17,339 bases of DNA from an uncultured Anaerolineaceae bacterium (lineage in GTDB: Bacteria > Chloroflexota > Anaerolineae > Promineifilales > Promineifilaceae): NCBI GenBank assembly GCA_937967805.1, contig CALBTC010000183.1, positions 1-17,339 on the forward strand. The letters run 5' to 3'. The translations under genes were made by a program, and so were the position numbers. Positions 6,751-14,868 of this stretch are shown one piece after another. Within the stretch, counting starts at the first letter, position 1, and each line of letters begins with the position of its first letter. The notes under the pieces are model-generated. The model worked only from the letters and a program-made list of their open reading frames with translations, did not search any database and was not told the origin of the DNA.

Positions 6751-7934
6751 GAATGCACCTGAATGTCGGCCAATTGGAGGGAGGAGGTGGCAGGGGCAGT
6801 ATCTTCCCAATCATTCAACCCATCGGCAATAATGCCGCCGCCCAGACAAACGTCGCCATCGTAGAAGACAGCCCCTTGCCCGGCGGTGACGCCAAAGACG
6901 GGTTCGTGGAAGGTTACTTGGGAACGGCCGTCGCCCAAATCCACAACTTCACCCTGAATTCCCTTCGCCTTGTAGCGAATCTTTATTTGCGCCTCGACCG
7001 GTTCCTGCGGCGGCCGGCCGCTGAGCCAGTTCACGTCCCGGGCAATGAGAATTTGCTGCCCCAGTTCCGACTTTGGCCCGACGATGAGCGCGTTGCGCGC
7101 CACGTCCTTGCATAGGACAAACAGCGGCACGCGGGCTGAAATGCCCAGCCCTTTGCGCTGCCCAATCGTGTAAAACGGCAGCCCCTCATGCTGGCCTAAC
7201 TCCTCGCCGCTGCTGGTGAGGATGGGGCCGGGCCGGCTGGCCTTCTGACTGTACTCCTGCAAAAAGCGGCGGTAGTCGCCGTCGCCGAGGAAACACAAAT
7301 CCTGGCTCTCGCTTTTGCCGGCGACGGGCAGACCAAACTTTTTGGCCAGCTCGCGCACCTCGTTTTTGGTGTAACTACCGATGGGGAAGAGTACCTGGCC
7401 CAGCTTTTCCTGGTCCAGCACATGCAGGACGTATGATTGGTCTTTGTGCTCGTCGCGCCCTTTAAGCAGTTGGTAGCCGTCGGGCGTGTGGCGCACCTGG
7501 GCGTAATGGCCGGTGGCCAGGTAATCGGCATCGAGGGCAAGGGCGCGTTCCAGCAGGTAGGTGAAGCGGATTTGGCGGTTGCATTCGATGCAGGGGTTGG
7601 GGGTACGGCCGTTCGCGTGCTCATCAATAAAAAATTGCACAATCGTCTGCCGAAAATGGTCCTGCACGTCCACCACGTAAAACGGAATGCCCAGCAGGCC
7701 GGCCACGCGTCGCGCGTCGGCCATCTGGTCCGGGGTGCAGCAGCGGTTGGCGGGTGCTGACGCACCGCTGGCCGGTTCGCTCCACAGGCGCATCATCGTG
7801 CCGATGACCTCGTACCCCTGCTCCACCAGCAGCGCCGCCGCCACGGAGCTGTCCACCCCGCCGCTCATCGCCACCACCACGCGCTTCTTGTTGCCTCTCT
7901 GCTTCATCTCGCTCATGATGCGCCTACTGTACAT
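6747..7934 (-). CDS. mnmA: tRNA-specific 2-thiouridylase MnmA
   Basis: ATP-dependent enzyme that thiolates U34 in the wobble position of tRNA-Lys, -Glu and -Gln (s2U), using sulfur passed on from a cysteine desulfurase. The PP-loop SGGVDS is at residues 24-29. The family motifs NPCIECN (113-119, catalytic Cys118) and QDLCF (211-215, Cys214) are present, as are TGHYA (141-145) and the HEGLPFYTIGQRKGLG segment. Cys115 gives a CxxC arrangement where E. coli has DxxC. Length is slightly over the usual 360-370 aa. ATGs at 7934, 7916 and 7907 are all possible, none with a strong Shine-Dalgarno; PP-loop spacing favours the shorter ones slightly. It follows the lipoprotein gene by 37 bp. Confidence 0.96.
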   Translation of the reverse strand: MYSRRIMSEMKQRGNKKRVVVAMSGGVDSSVAAALLVEQGYEVIGTMMRLWSEPASGASAPANRCCTPDQMADARRVAGLLGIPFYVVDVQDHFRQTIVQFFIDEHANGRTPNPCIECNRQIRFTYLLERALALDADYLATGHYAQVRHTPDGYQLLKGRDEHKDQSYVLHVLDQEKLGQVLFPIGSYTKNEVRELAKKFGLPVAGKSESQDLCFLGDGDYRRFLQEYSQKASRPGPILTSSGEELGQHEGLPFYTIGQRKGLGISARVPLFVLCKDVARNALIVGPKSELGQQILIARDVNWLSGRPPQEPVEAQIKIRYKAKGIQGEVVDLGDGRSQVTFHEPVFGVTAGQGAVFYDGDVCLGGGIIADGLNDWEDTAPATSSLQLADIQVHS

Positions 7935-7971
7935 CTTTCTGAATTTTTATCAAATGGAATAGATTAGAACT

Positions 7972-10161
7972 TTACGGCCGTTCAATCAAAAACTCGCCGG
8001 TGGACGGGTTGAGGAATTTGGTTGCCTCACCGGTGAACTGCTGTAAAACAATCAAGTCGCCTACCCAGTCAATGGGTCGCCAGAAGGCGAAGTCTTCGGC
8101 GGGGTAAGTGGTGAGTTCGGCCGTTTCTATATCGATGGTACCAATCGTCCAGCCTTCGCCACAATAGGCTTGCTGCGCTGCAAACGCCACCTGGGAGCCA
8201 TCGGGCGAAAAGATTAAACTGCCGGCAGCGGCATTTGGTCCTGGCAAAGGAAATGAGATTGTTTCGGTTTGGCCGCTGCTCAAATCATACAGATGAAGCA
8301 TAAATTCATTGCTAAAACGGCCGCGTAAAAAAGCCATCCTTTGCCCGTCCGGCAACAGTGTGTGCCCCACGCCGGCCGTATCTCCCAGCGTTGTTTGTGC
8401 CCCACTGCTCAAATCCACCTGCACTAAGTCCCCACCGCCGAAATAAATGCCACAACCATCTGGTACTCCTCGATGATAGAAGTACAGATATTGTTCATCA
8501 GGCGTAAAAAAGAGGGGTTCGGCTAAGGTATAGCCTAGGCCTTGCGTTGGTGGTTCGGTAAAAAGCGTATAGCCTGCTGCTCCGTCTCGGCGCTGGACCG
8601 TGAGCGTTTCGGTTACGTTGGCGCCACCGCTGAGTTCGGCAAGCCAGTTTTTACTGCTGAGCAGAATATAGTTGTCCTCAAAGTCGGTAGGCTCTGCCTG
8701 GAGCGTTTCCAGCAGGATTGGGATAATGGGATCATATTTCACCGTTTCAAAGGCCAGATAACGCCCGCCCACATTGATATAGGTCACGGCCGTATTTGTT
8801 TTCACCGCTGGATAGCCGGCAATGGTTGCCTCTGTGAACGTCAGGCTGTCCCTGAGGGCAGGCGGTGCACTGTTTTCGGCAATTGTTTCGGCCGAGAGGA
8901 TGCCGGTGCGACTCAAGTAGGCGCGGACGCGCAGTTGAGGTTCGCCGTCCTTATTGCGGATAGTTGTGGTGCCGTTGGCGTGTACGGCCGTCCAACTGGC
9001 GGGCAGATCCATGGAAAAGTTTAGCGCTTCATCGTTATAGCGCGGCCCGATGGCTGTTTCCTCCGGCACGATCCAGGCCACAGGCCAACCGTTTAGCGCA
9101 ATTTCATAACTTTGCCAAGTAATTAAATCGTAAATTGTGGCTTTGTTGTCGTCTGTTGCATGATAGGTAACCAGCCAACGGCCGTTGGGGCTAAATTGAG
9201 GCTGAAATCGTTGATTGATGATCCGTTCCTCACCAGTAACCATATTCAAAAGAATGACTATTCCTGGAAAACCATCCGCTCCGTCATTCCAGCCCTCAAC
9301 GGTTACCCATTCTCCACTCGGCTGCCAGACTGGGGGTGGGGGCGGACTGTACCTAACAGGCTGAAACTCGACATGATGTAACAGCTGCTCGTTCATATCG
9401 TAAACGTCGAGATTGCTACCCTGAGTAAGGGCTAGCAAACGACCGTCAGGAGAAAAGCTGCCGGAGAGGAAAAACGGATAATCAGTGTCAGTTATCCTCT
9501 GCCCGTCCCAGCGAAGCACTTGTTCATCCGTCGGAATCAGAACGTAGCCATCGGGAGAAATAACAGGAGTTCCGAAATAAATGTCCTCGGTTAAAAGTTG
9601 ATATTCTGAACCGTCGAGGCGAACGGCCGTTAACGGCCAGGTGCTCTGTCCGCTAATGCCCGGTTCGCCCGCCTCGACCAGCAGCCAATCGTTAACCTGG
9701 CCCCAGATGCGCCGTACATTGCGGTTTGGCAGAGTGATCAACGGTGCTGTCTCGGTTGAGCAGGGTTCGCCAATCATCAACCTGCCGTCTTCAACGGAGA
9801 ACATTTGGAAATTGGGTGCCGGGTAGACGGAGGAGAAGATGGCGAGAGACGGCCGTTCACAGGGCAAAATCCGTCGTGTATTTTCTCCCTCAATAATGCG
9901 GTACTCAAAATTGTTCTCATAGATCAAGCCGTCGGCCGCGTTGAGAGGCGGTGGCGGATTGGGTGTAGCTGAGGGGGTACGGGTTGCTAACCGTGTAGGC
10001 GATGGCAAAGGCGTTAGGCTTGCTGTTGGGCTGCTCTGGGTCGCTGTAACTGTGGGAAAATCTAGTGTTGGTGAGGGAGTTGCGGTGGGTGCTTGTGGCC
10101 CTTCCAGCGAGCAGCCTGCTAAAATCAGCAAAATCCAGGAAATGAGGAAAATTCGTTTCAT
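7972..10161 (-). CDS. lipoprotein with beta-propeller repeats and an inserted PsbP-like domain
   Basis: Exported lipoprotein of 729 aa with no named family. The signal peptide MKRIFLISWILLILAGC ends in lipobox LAGC (lipidated Cys17). A Pro/Thr/Ser-rich linker follows (about 18-73). Propeller-type repeats carry the WD40/TolB-like turn: ISPDG (201-205), FSPDG (236-240), FSPNG (323-327), FTPDE (552-556), LPDG (603-606), FSPDG (651-655). Between the two groups of blades, residues about 374-488 (LNFSMDLPASW ... YLAFETVKYDP ... ILLETLQ) resemble the PsbP/DcrB-type fold. The ATG at 10161 is chosen because GAGGTG (10173-10168) sits 6 nt upstream; the GTG at 10170 lies inside that Shine-Dalgarno. Role unknown; ligand binding or surface interaction is plausible. 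The stop overlaps an octamer at 7974-7981. Confidence 0.85.
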   Translation of the reverse strand: MKRIFLISWILLILAGCSLEGPQAPTATPSPTLDFPTVTATQSSPTASLTPLPSPTRLATRTPSATPNPPPPLNAADGLIYENNFEYRIIEGENTRRILPCERPSLAIFSSVYPAPNFQMFSVEDGRLMIGEPCSTETAPLITLPNRNVRRIWGQVNDWLLVEAGEPGISGQSTWPLTAVRLDGSEYQLLTEDIYFGTPVISPDGYVLIPTDEQVLRWDGQRITDTDYPFFLSGSFSPDGRLLALTQGSNLDVYDMNEQLLHHVEFQPVRYSPPPPPVWQPSGEWVTVEGWNDGADGFPGIVILLNMVTGEERIINQRFQPQFSPNGRWLVTYHATDDNKATIYDLITWQSYEIALNGWPVAWIVPEETAIGPRYNDEALNFSMDLPASWTAVHANGTTTIRNKDGEPQLRVRAYLSRTGILSAETIAENSAPPALRDSLTFTEATIAGYPAVKTNTAVTYINVGGRYLAFETVKYDPIIPILLETLQAEPTDFEDNYILLSSKNWLAELSGGANVTETLTVQRRDGAAGYTLFTEPPTQGLGYTLAEPLFFTPDEQYLYFYHRGVPDGCGIYFGGGDLVQVDLSSGAQTTLGDTAGVGHTLLPDGQRMAFLRGRFSNEFMLHLYDLSSGQTETISFPLPGPNAAAGSLIFSPDGSQVAFAAQQAYCGEGWTIGTIDIETAELTTYPAEDFAFWRPIDWVGDLIVLQQFTGEATKFLNPSTGEFLIERP

Positions 10162-10197
10162 AATAATCACCTCGGGAGGCAGCTACGGTCCGCTTTT

Positions 10198-10224
10198 ATT
10201 GTATGCCAAAGAGGCGATTGTAAA
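10198..10224 (-). promoter_or_regulatory. candidate promoter of the lipoprotein gene
   Basis: On the minus strand TTTACA (10224-10219, 5 of 6 matches) and TACAAT (10203-10198, 5 of 6 matches) are separated by 15 bp, short but permissible. A start near 10191 would leave a leader of about 30 nt carrying the GAGGTG ribosome-binding site. Confidence 0.38.
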
Positions 10225-10305
10225 CTTGCGCTCAGACAATCGTTTCTATACCATTCGCCAACGGCCGTTGCCCACTTTGTTTTTGCCTAACCAACATTTG
10301 CTTTA

Positions 10306-10560
10306 GAAGAGTTTTTGAAGCCGATGGAACTAAGCCAAAATCGATTGGCTTTGGATATTCGTGTTCCGGCCAGGCGAATCAATGAAACTGTGCACGGCAA
10401 GCGGCGCATTACGGCCGATACCGCTTTAAGGTTAGCATGTTACTTCGGCATGTCACCCCAATTCTGACTCGGTTTGCCAATGGATTACGATTTAGACGTG
10501 GCTTCTGACCAGCTTTCGGACCGGCTGGAAAAGGAAGTGATGGTCTATGGTACTGCGTAG
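10306..10560 (+). pseudogene. higA: broken HigA/VapI-type antitoxin (XRE family)
   Basis: The frame at 10306-10560 translates to EEFLKPMELSQNRLALDI..., then VPARRINETVHGKRRITADT, then ALRLACYFGMSPQF, then a TGA at 10465-10467, then LGLPMDYDLDVASDQLSDRL to a TAG at 10558. This closely follows HigA-family antitoxins, which have Trp (TGG) where the TGA stands (PQFWLGLQ). The N-terminus also seems broken: adding one T near 10304 joins an upstream PNQHLL (from about 10253) to LEEFLKP. No intact higB-type toxin is visible in the 135 bp upstream. UGA is a normal stop elsewhere in the window, so recoding is unlikely. I infer a decayed toxin-antitoxin remnant. Confidence 0.75.
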
Positions 10561-10565
10561 ATTTT

Positions 10566-10955
10566 TTACTGGTCAGAGATTGTTAATTCGGCGGCCAATC
10601 CATTGAGTGTGACAATCAACTGATTCAACACATCCCGGCCGATTAGCCCCTCGCCCTCTGTTGCAACGGCCACGGCATCAATTCCCTTCACCACAATTTC
10701 GCCAATTTGGAGGCGGACTCTGTAACGATCTCGTTGTTCAATGATGCCGGTCACGCCGCTCATGCGAACAGTATCAACGTAGCTTGCCTCGATCTTTTCG
10801 AGGACGGCCGTAGGCAACATTGTCCCATCGGCACCAGAATCAATCATGGTGCGAACCGTGGCAGGCTCTGCGCTGTCAGAATATCCATCAACCGTTAATG
10901 TGATAACGGGAGCGGATGGCAGGTAGCTGCGGTCGTAGTCAAACTGTACTTTCAT
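10566..10955 (-). CDS. retropepsin-like (clan AA) aspartic protease family protein
   Basis: Single-domain 129-aa protein with the retroviral-type aspartic protease signature: TMIDSGADGTMLP (about 36-48, catalytic Asp39 in DSGA) and a C-terminal LIGRDVLNQLIVTLNG, matching the LLGxDxL flap/dimer motif of bacterial retropepsin-like proteins. One active-site half means it should work as a homodimer. There is no signal peptide, so it is cytoplasmic; the substrate is unknown. Its ATG (10955-10953) overlaps the stop of the upstream DUF5678-like gene as ATGA, so translation is coupled. The 3' end converges on the broken higA with 5 bp between stop codons. Family call is confident; proteolytic activity is inferred only. 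Confidence 0.85.
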   Translation of the reverse strand: MKVQFDYDRSYLPSAPVITLTVDGYSDSAEPATVRTMIDSGADGTMLPTAVLEKIEASYVDTVRMSGVTGIIEQRDRYRVRLQIGEIVVKGIDAVAVATEGEGLIGRDVLNQLIVTLNGLAAELTISDQ

Positions 10956-11344
10956 TCTTGCTGGAAACGAGGTGAGCGGAAGTGAAGAACAGGGTCAGGA
11001 TTTTCTAGAACCTGCCTTTGTAAAACAATCTGATTCGGGAACTTTTCTTTAACGCGAAGGAACAAAGCTTCTTTGTCAGAGTCGTGATCAACCAGCTTTC
11101 CATTATGGATGGCAACAAATTGACCCAGGTATTTTTTAACAAGCCTGGGATGCAATTTTTTGTACGCTTCAATTTCTTGCAGCATTTTATCTCGCGCCGG
11201 ATTTTCAGCAGGCGTGTTTGGCACAAAAGCATTGGCAACAACATCATTAACCAGATCAGAAACGTTTTTCCGGTTCTGCTGTGCCTGTTCCACAATGCGC
11301 TGGTAAACCTTGCTGGAGACGGTGATTGTAATTTGCTCTGACAT
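10952..11344 (-). CDS. RHH-like N-terminus plus DUF5678-like domain protein
   Basis: A 130-aa protein. The N-terminus (MSEQITITVSSKVYQRIVEQ ... NVSDLVNDVVANAF, about 1-40) has the strand-helix-helix pattern of ribbon-helix-helix DNA-binding antitoxins. Residues about 65-112 (YLGQFVAIHNGKLVDHDSDK, then EALFLRVKEKFP) match DUF5678. The ATG at 11344 is preferred over a longer reading to 11398 because a perfect extended -10 box lies at 11352-11357, placing the transcript start at or next to this ATG; no Shine-Dalgarno is present. ATGA overlap with the aspartic protease gene shows a two-gene unit. Function is unknown; a DNA-binding autoregulator or a protein targeted by the protease are both possible. 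Domain calls are by eye. Confidence 0.8.
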   Translation of the reverse strand: MSEQITITVSSKVYQRIVEQAQQNRKNVSDLVNDVVANAFVPNTPAENPARDKMLQEIEAYKKLHPRLVKKYLGQFVAIHNGKLVDHDSDKEALFLRVKEKFPNQIVLQRQVLENPDPVLHFRSPRFQQE

Positions 11345-11351
11345 GGGCGCA

Positions 11352-11360
11352 ATTATACCA
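11352..11360 (-). promoter_or_regulatory. extended -10 promoter, probably giving a leaderless transcript
   Basis: On the minus strand TGGTATAAT (11360-11352) is a perfect TATAAT with the TGn extension. No good -35 is seen at 17 bp. The expected start is 6-8 nt downstream, which coincides with the ATG at 11344. Confidence 0.55.
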
Positions 11361-11411
11361 GATAATCCACTATTTTCGCGGGCGAGATTGTTGCCCACCG
11401 GAGTTTAAAGG

Positions 11412-11437
11412 GATTCTTCGCCGCGCTCAGAAAGACA
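11412..11437. repeat. second copy of the MITE-like element end
   Basis: GATTCTTCGC ... AAAGACA matches 2396-2421 at 24 of 26 positions. It lies between the cysteine desulfurase stop and the RHH/DUF5678 gene. Only this end is recognisable here. Confidence 0.6.
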
Positions 11438-11463
11438 GATGAGGTTTGCTTGGGTGCCACAGT

Positions 11464-12642
11464 TTACATCGTGAAAAGCTGGCCGACTTTGCGCACTTTT
11501 TCGACGATGGTGGGCATGGCTTGGATGACGTGCTCGATGTCCGCCGGTGTGTTTTGGCTGCCGACGGTGAAGCGCAGGCCGCCTTTGGTCCAGGCGGGGT
11601 CCAGGCCAAGTGTTTCCAGAATGGCGGACGGCTTGGGGTCGCCGGTTTTGCAGGCGGAGCCGCTGCTGGCGCTGATGCCCGCCATGTCCAGGTGCATGAG
11701 CAAATCATTGCCGCTCATGTTTTTGAGGGCGAAGCTGGCGTGGTGGGGCAGCCGCTCGGTGGGGTGGCCGGTAAGGAGGATCTCGTCGGCGGGTACAGTG
11801 GCCATTATGCCGGCAATGAGCTGGTCGCGCAGGCTAGTGTAATGGGACACTTGTTCTTCGAGATTGTTTTGGGCCAATTGGAACGCTTCGGCCGCACCCA
11901 CGGCAAAGGCCACATTGACGGTGCCGGAGCGACGGCCGTTTTCCTGCCCGCCCCCCGTTAACGAAGAAATTAGCTCAATCCCCTCCCGCACGTACAAAAT
12001 CCCCACGCCCTTGGGGCCATAAAATTTGTGCGGCGCCATGCTGAGCAGGTCAATGGGCATGGTGGCCATGTCCCAGCGGGTGGTGGCCGCCGCCTGCACC
12101 GCGTCCGTGTGGAAAAGAATGCCGTGCTCGCGGGTCAGCGCGCCAATCTGCTGGATGGGCTGCATGGTGCCGATTTCGTTGTTGGCGGCCATGATGGAGA
12201 TGAGGGCAGTGTCGGGGCGAATGGCGGCGGCGACGTCGTCTACGGCGACACGGCCGTACTCATCCACCCCCAAAATGGTCAGATCAAAGTTGAACTGGTC
12301 ACGCAGCTGCACGGCCGTTTCCAAAACCGCCTCGTGCTCAATGGCGCTGGTGATGAGGTGATTGCCCGTGCCATTTTTGCGGGCTGCCCACATCACGCCG
12401 CGCACCGCCAGGTTGTCACTTTCTGAGCCGCATCCGGTAAAAACGATCTCTTTGGCCTGGGCGTTCATCAGTTGGGCAATGGTGAGCCGCGCTTCGTCCA
12501 GGGCAAATCCGGCGGAACGGCCGTGCGCATGAGATGAGGACGGATTGCCGTAATGGTCCGTCCAAAACGGCACCATTTTTTCAATAACCTGGGGATGTAC
12601 CGGCGTGGAAGCGCCGTGATCGAGATAAATGTGTGTTGACAT
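11464..12642 (-). CDS. cysteine desulfurase, NifS/IscS type
   Basis: PLP-dependent enzyme that removes sulfur from cysteine as a persulfide for Fe-S clusters and tRNA thiolation. It is 392 aa, normal for the class. It has YLDHGASTP (6-14), the PLP-stacking IEHEAV (His103), Asp180 and Gln183 (HTDAVQ), the PLP lysine in MAPHKFYGPKG (Lys206), and the active-site cysteine in SSGSACKTGDPKPS (Cys331). The active loop is the extended group I type. No iscU, iscR or suf gene is nearby, so whether it serves Fe-S assembly or MnmA is open; MnmA is about 3.5 kb away on the same strand. The ATG at 12642 has only a weak AGG upstream. The gene is separated from the upstream kinase by a hairpin repeat. Confidence 0.95.
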   Translation of the reverse strand: MSTHIYLDHGASTPVHPQVIEKMVPFWTDHYGNPSSSHAHGRSAGFALDEARLTIAQLMNAQAKEIVFTGCGSESDNLAVRGVMWAARKNGTGNHLITSAIEHEAVLETAVQLRDQFNFDLTILGVDEYGRVAVDDVAAAIRPDTALISIMAANNEIGTMQPIQQIGALTREHGILFHTDAVQAAATTRWDMATMPIDLLSMAPHKFYGPKGVGILYVREGIELISSLTGGGQENGRRSGTVNVAFAVGAAEAFQLAQNNLEEQVSHYTSLRDQLIAGIMATVPADEILLTGHPTERLPHHASFALKNMSGNDLLMHLDMAGISASSGSACKTGDPKPSAILETLGLDPAWTKGGLRFTVGSQNTPADIEHVIQAMPTIVEKVRKVGQLFTM

Positions 12643-12695
12643 AATTGAGTTAGTACCTGACTTAAACTAATCCGCATGTGCGGGAATTTTATCAA

Positions 12696-12741
12696 CAGAT
12701 TGCGCAGATTACGCAGATAAAATCTGTAAATCTGTGTAATC
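12696..12741. repeat. CAGATTA-type hairpin repeat, copy 1
   Basis: GATTACGCAGAT (12707-12718) and ATCTGTGTAATC (12730-12741) form a 12-bp inverted repeat with one mismatch and an 11-nt loop. A further CAGATT half-unit lies just before it. It sits between the histidine kinase and cysteine desulfurase genes. A related structure is at 15233-15277. Confidence 0.6.
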
Positions 12742-12780
12742 TTTGATTTTTCTCAGGAAAACGGAGGATGATTGCAAAAA

Positions 12781-14868
12781 CTAAACTTCGGCGATGGGGA
12801 GTTTGACCGTGAAGGTCGTGCCCTTGCCCGCCGTGCTTTTCACTTGAATGGTGCCATTATAATTCTCGACGGCGACTTTGACCATGTAGAGACCCAGCCC
12901 GGTACCGGCAATGCCCCGCTCAACGGCCGTTTGCGCCCGGAAGAATCGACCAAACAAATTAGGCAGCGCCTGCCGGGGGATGCCAATGCCGTCATCCTTC
13001 ACCTGCACCACAATCTGGCCATTTTCGGCAAAAGCTTCTACGCGCACCGTGCCGGACAGGGTGAACTTCACCGCATTGTCGATGAGGTTCTTGAAGATGA
13101 GGTGGTAGGTTTCCTGATTGCCCAGCACCGGCGACATCTCGGGGGCGATGCGCTGGCGGAAGGTGAGCCCTTTTTCGGTAGCGCGGTCGGCCAGGGGAGG
13201 CAAAATTTCGTCGAACAGGTCGTTGAGGCTGATGAGATCGTTGCTGCGCTGGAATTCGCTGGCTTCCATCTTGACCACTTCCAGCATCTGGCGCACCATT
13301 TTTTGCAGCCGGTCACTTTCCCGCTCGATAACGCCCAGGAAGCGGTCGGCCTTTTCTTTTTGCTGCGCTTTACCTTCGCGCAGCAGGCGAGCATACATCA
13401 AAATGGTGGCCAGCGGCGTGCGCAGCTCGTGGATGATGCCGTGGAAGAAATCGTCACGCAGCCGCTCCACTTCGCGTATCTGGCTCAGGTCGCTGAAAAC
13501 AAAGATCATTTCGGTGACTTCGCCGTTTTCATCCCGGATGGGCGCGCCGCTAAGCAAAACGGGCACCGTGCTGCCACCTTGCTGGCTCATCTCGGTGGCC
13601 AACTGTGGATACTCTTCTTTGGCGCTGAGCACGCGCTGCATAAATTCGTTGAGGCTGCCGCTGGTGAGGCGGATCATGTCGTTGGCTTTTTGGCCAACCA
13701 ATGAGGGCAGATCGCGGAAAAGCAGGCTGAGCAGGGAGTCGTTGGCGTGGGTGATGAGGCCGTCGGCATCCACGGTCATCATGCCTTCAGACATGTTGGC
13801 GAAGATGGTTTCAATGCGGCGCTTTTCGGCGAGAACGGCCGTGTGCAAACTGGCATTCTCAATCGCCGCCGCCAGCGGCCCGCCGATGGCTTGCAGTAGA
13901 CGCAAGTCGTTTTCGTTGAAATCCCCGTTCTGTTTGTTAATCGCCTGCAAAATGCCGATCACCCGATCTTCAATTTGCAGTGGAATACAAATCATATTGC
14001 TCGTTTGGAAGCCCGACTGGCGATCCACGCGCGAATAAAAGCGTTTGTCAGAATAGACATCGTTGATGATGACCGATTGGCGGTTTTCCGACACCCAGCC
14101 GGCGATGCCCTGCCCCTTTTTCAGGCGAATCGTGGGCAAATCCTTGAACAAATCGCCCATGAGCATATCGACAAAAATGATGTCGCCGGAAGGTTGTTCG
14201 ATCAAACCAACAGAAACAGAGCCAACGTTAAGCGTACGGCGCACCGGCTCCATCAGTTGGCGGTAGATGTTTTGCAGGCTCAGGGTGGAAGTAAGCGCGT
14301 AGCTAATCTCGGAAACGACGGCAAACTCGATGTCTTGCCGCCCGACGGTTTGGCGAAGGTAGGCCCGATCTAACCCCATGGTCACATGGGTGGCTAAGGC
14401 CGCCATGTTTTCTGGAATGGTAAGTGGATGTCCATCATCGGGATCGATCAGGCAAAGGATGCCGGGCGGAGTGACCGGAGCATAACGGCCAGGCGCGGGT
14501 AACGGCACGGCCAAAATGCGCTCGCGGGGGAGTTGCCACAGCTCGCTGCGAATCAGTTCTGCCGGTGGCTGATTGAATTTTTCTTGCAGAGTGGGCTGCT
14601 CGGCGGCCAGAAAGCTGTCGAAGGAAGCGTGCTCTTTGTTCCAGCGAGTTTGCTGGAGACGGCCGTCTTTATCACAAATCCACACGTCAAAATATTTCTT
14701 CTGCGGATCGCTGACGCCGACGACGGTGGTGGTTTGGGCGAAGACGGCCGTTTCATTGGCCACCACCGCACAAACCCCATGGGCGTCAAAAATATTCAGC
14801 AGTTCATCAGCCAACTTTTGCCACAGGCCGTGAATTTGGTTGGAATCAATGGATAATGTGTCGCTCAT
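12781..14868 (-). CDS. soluble sensor histidine kinase, GAF-GAF-PAS-HisKA-HATPase
   Basis: Cytoplasmic two-component sensor of 695 aa without membrane segments. Domains: a weak N-terminal GAF-like region (about 15-170), a clear GAF (about 185-345; KKGQGIAGWVSENRQSVIIND at about 250-270, ICIPLQ at 293-298), PAS (about 348-462), a dimerisation/phosphoacceptor helix with HELRTPL (His480), and a HATPase with N-box NLIDNAVKF (Asn594, Asn598), G1 DDGIGIP (625-631), F-box LFGRFFRA (638-645) and G2 GTGLGL (655-660). All catalytic boxes look intact. No response regulator is adjacent in this window, so it is an orphan here. The signal is unknown; GAF and PAS suggest a small ligand or redox/light cue. 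The ATG at 14868 lies a few nt after a TATACT box. Confidence 0.94.
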   Translation of the reverse strand: MSDTLSIDSNQIHGLWQKLADELLNIFDAHGVCAVVANETAVFAQTTTVVGVSDPQKKYFDVWICDKDGRLQQTRWNKEHASFDSFLAAEQPTLQEKFNQPPAELIRSELWQLPRERILAVPLPAPGRYAPVTPPGILCLIDPDDGHPLTIPENMAALATHVTMGLDRAYLRQTVGRQDIEFAVVSEISYALTSTLSLQNIYRQLMEPVRRTLNVGSVSVGLIEQPSGDIIFVDMLMGDLFKDLPTIRLKKGQGIAGWVSENRQSVIINDVYSDKRFYSRVDRQSGFQTSNMICIPLQIEDRVIGILQAINKQNGDFNENDLRLLQAIGGPLAAAIENASLHTAVLAEKRRIETIFANMSEGMMTVDADGLITHANDSLLSLLFRDLPSLVGQKANDMIRLTSGSLNEFMQRVLSAKEEYPQLATEMSQQGGSTVPVLLSGAPIRDENGEVTEMIFVFSDLSQIREVERLRDDFFHGIIHELRTPLATILMYARLLREGKAQQKEKADRFLGVIERESDRLQKMVRQMLEVVKMEASEFQRSNDLISLNDLFDEILPPLADRATEKGLTFRQRIAPEMSPVLGNQETYHLIFKNLIDNAVKFTLSGTVRVEAFAENGQIVVQVKDDGIGIPRQALPNLFGRFFRAQTAVERGIAGTGLGLYMVKVAVENYNGTIQVKSTAGKGTTFTVKLPIAEV

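Noticed and set aside
10465..10467. UGA read as Trp (recoding) in the higA-like gene
   Set aside because: UGA is the ordinary stop for mnmA and the DUF5678-like gene here, and the same higA copy also has an apparent frameshift, so decay is simpler.
12772..14038. Two long plus-strand frames opposite the histidine kinase (310 and 306 codons)
   Set aside because: All the kinase motifs are on the minus strand. The plus-strand products are low-complexity antisense readings without ribosome sites.
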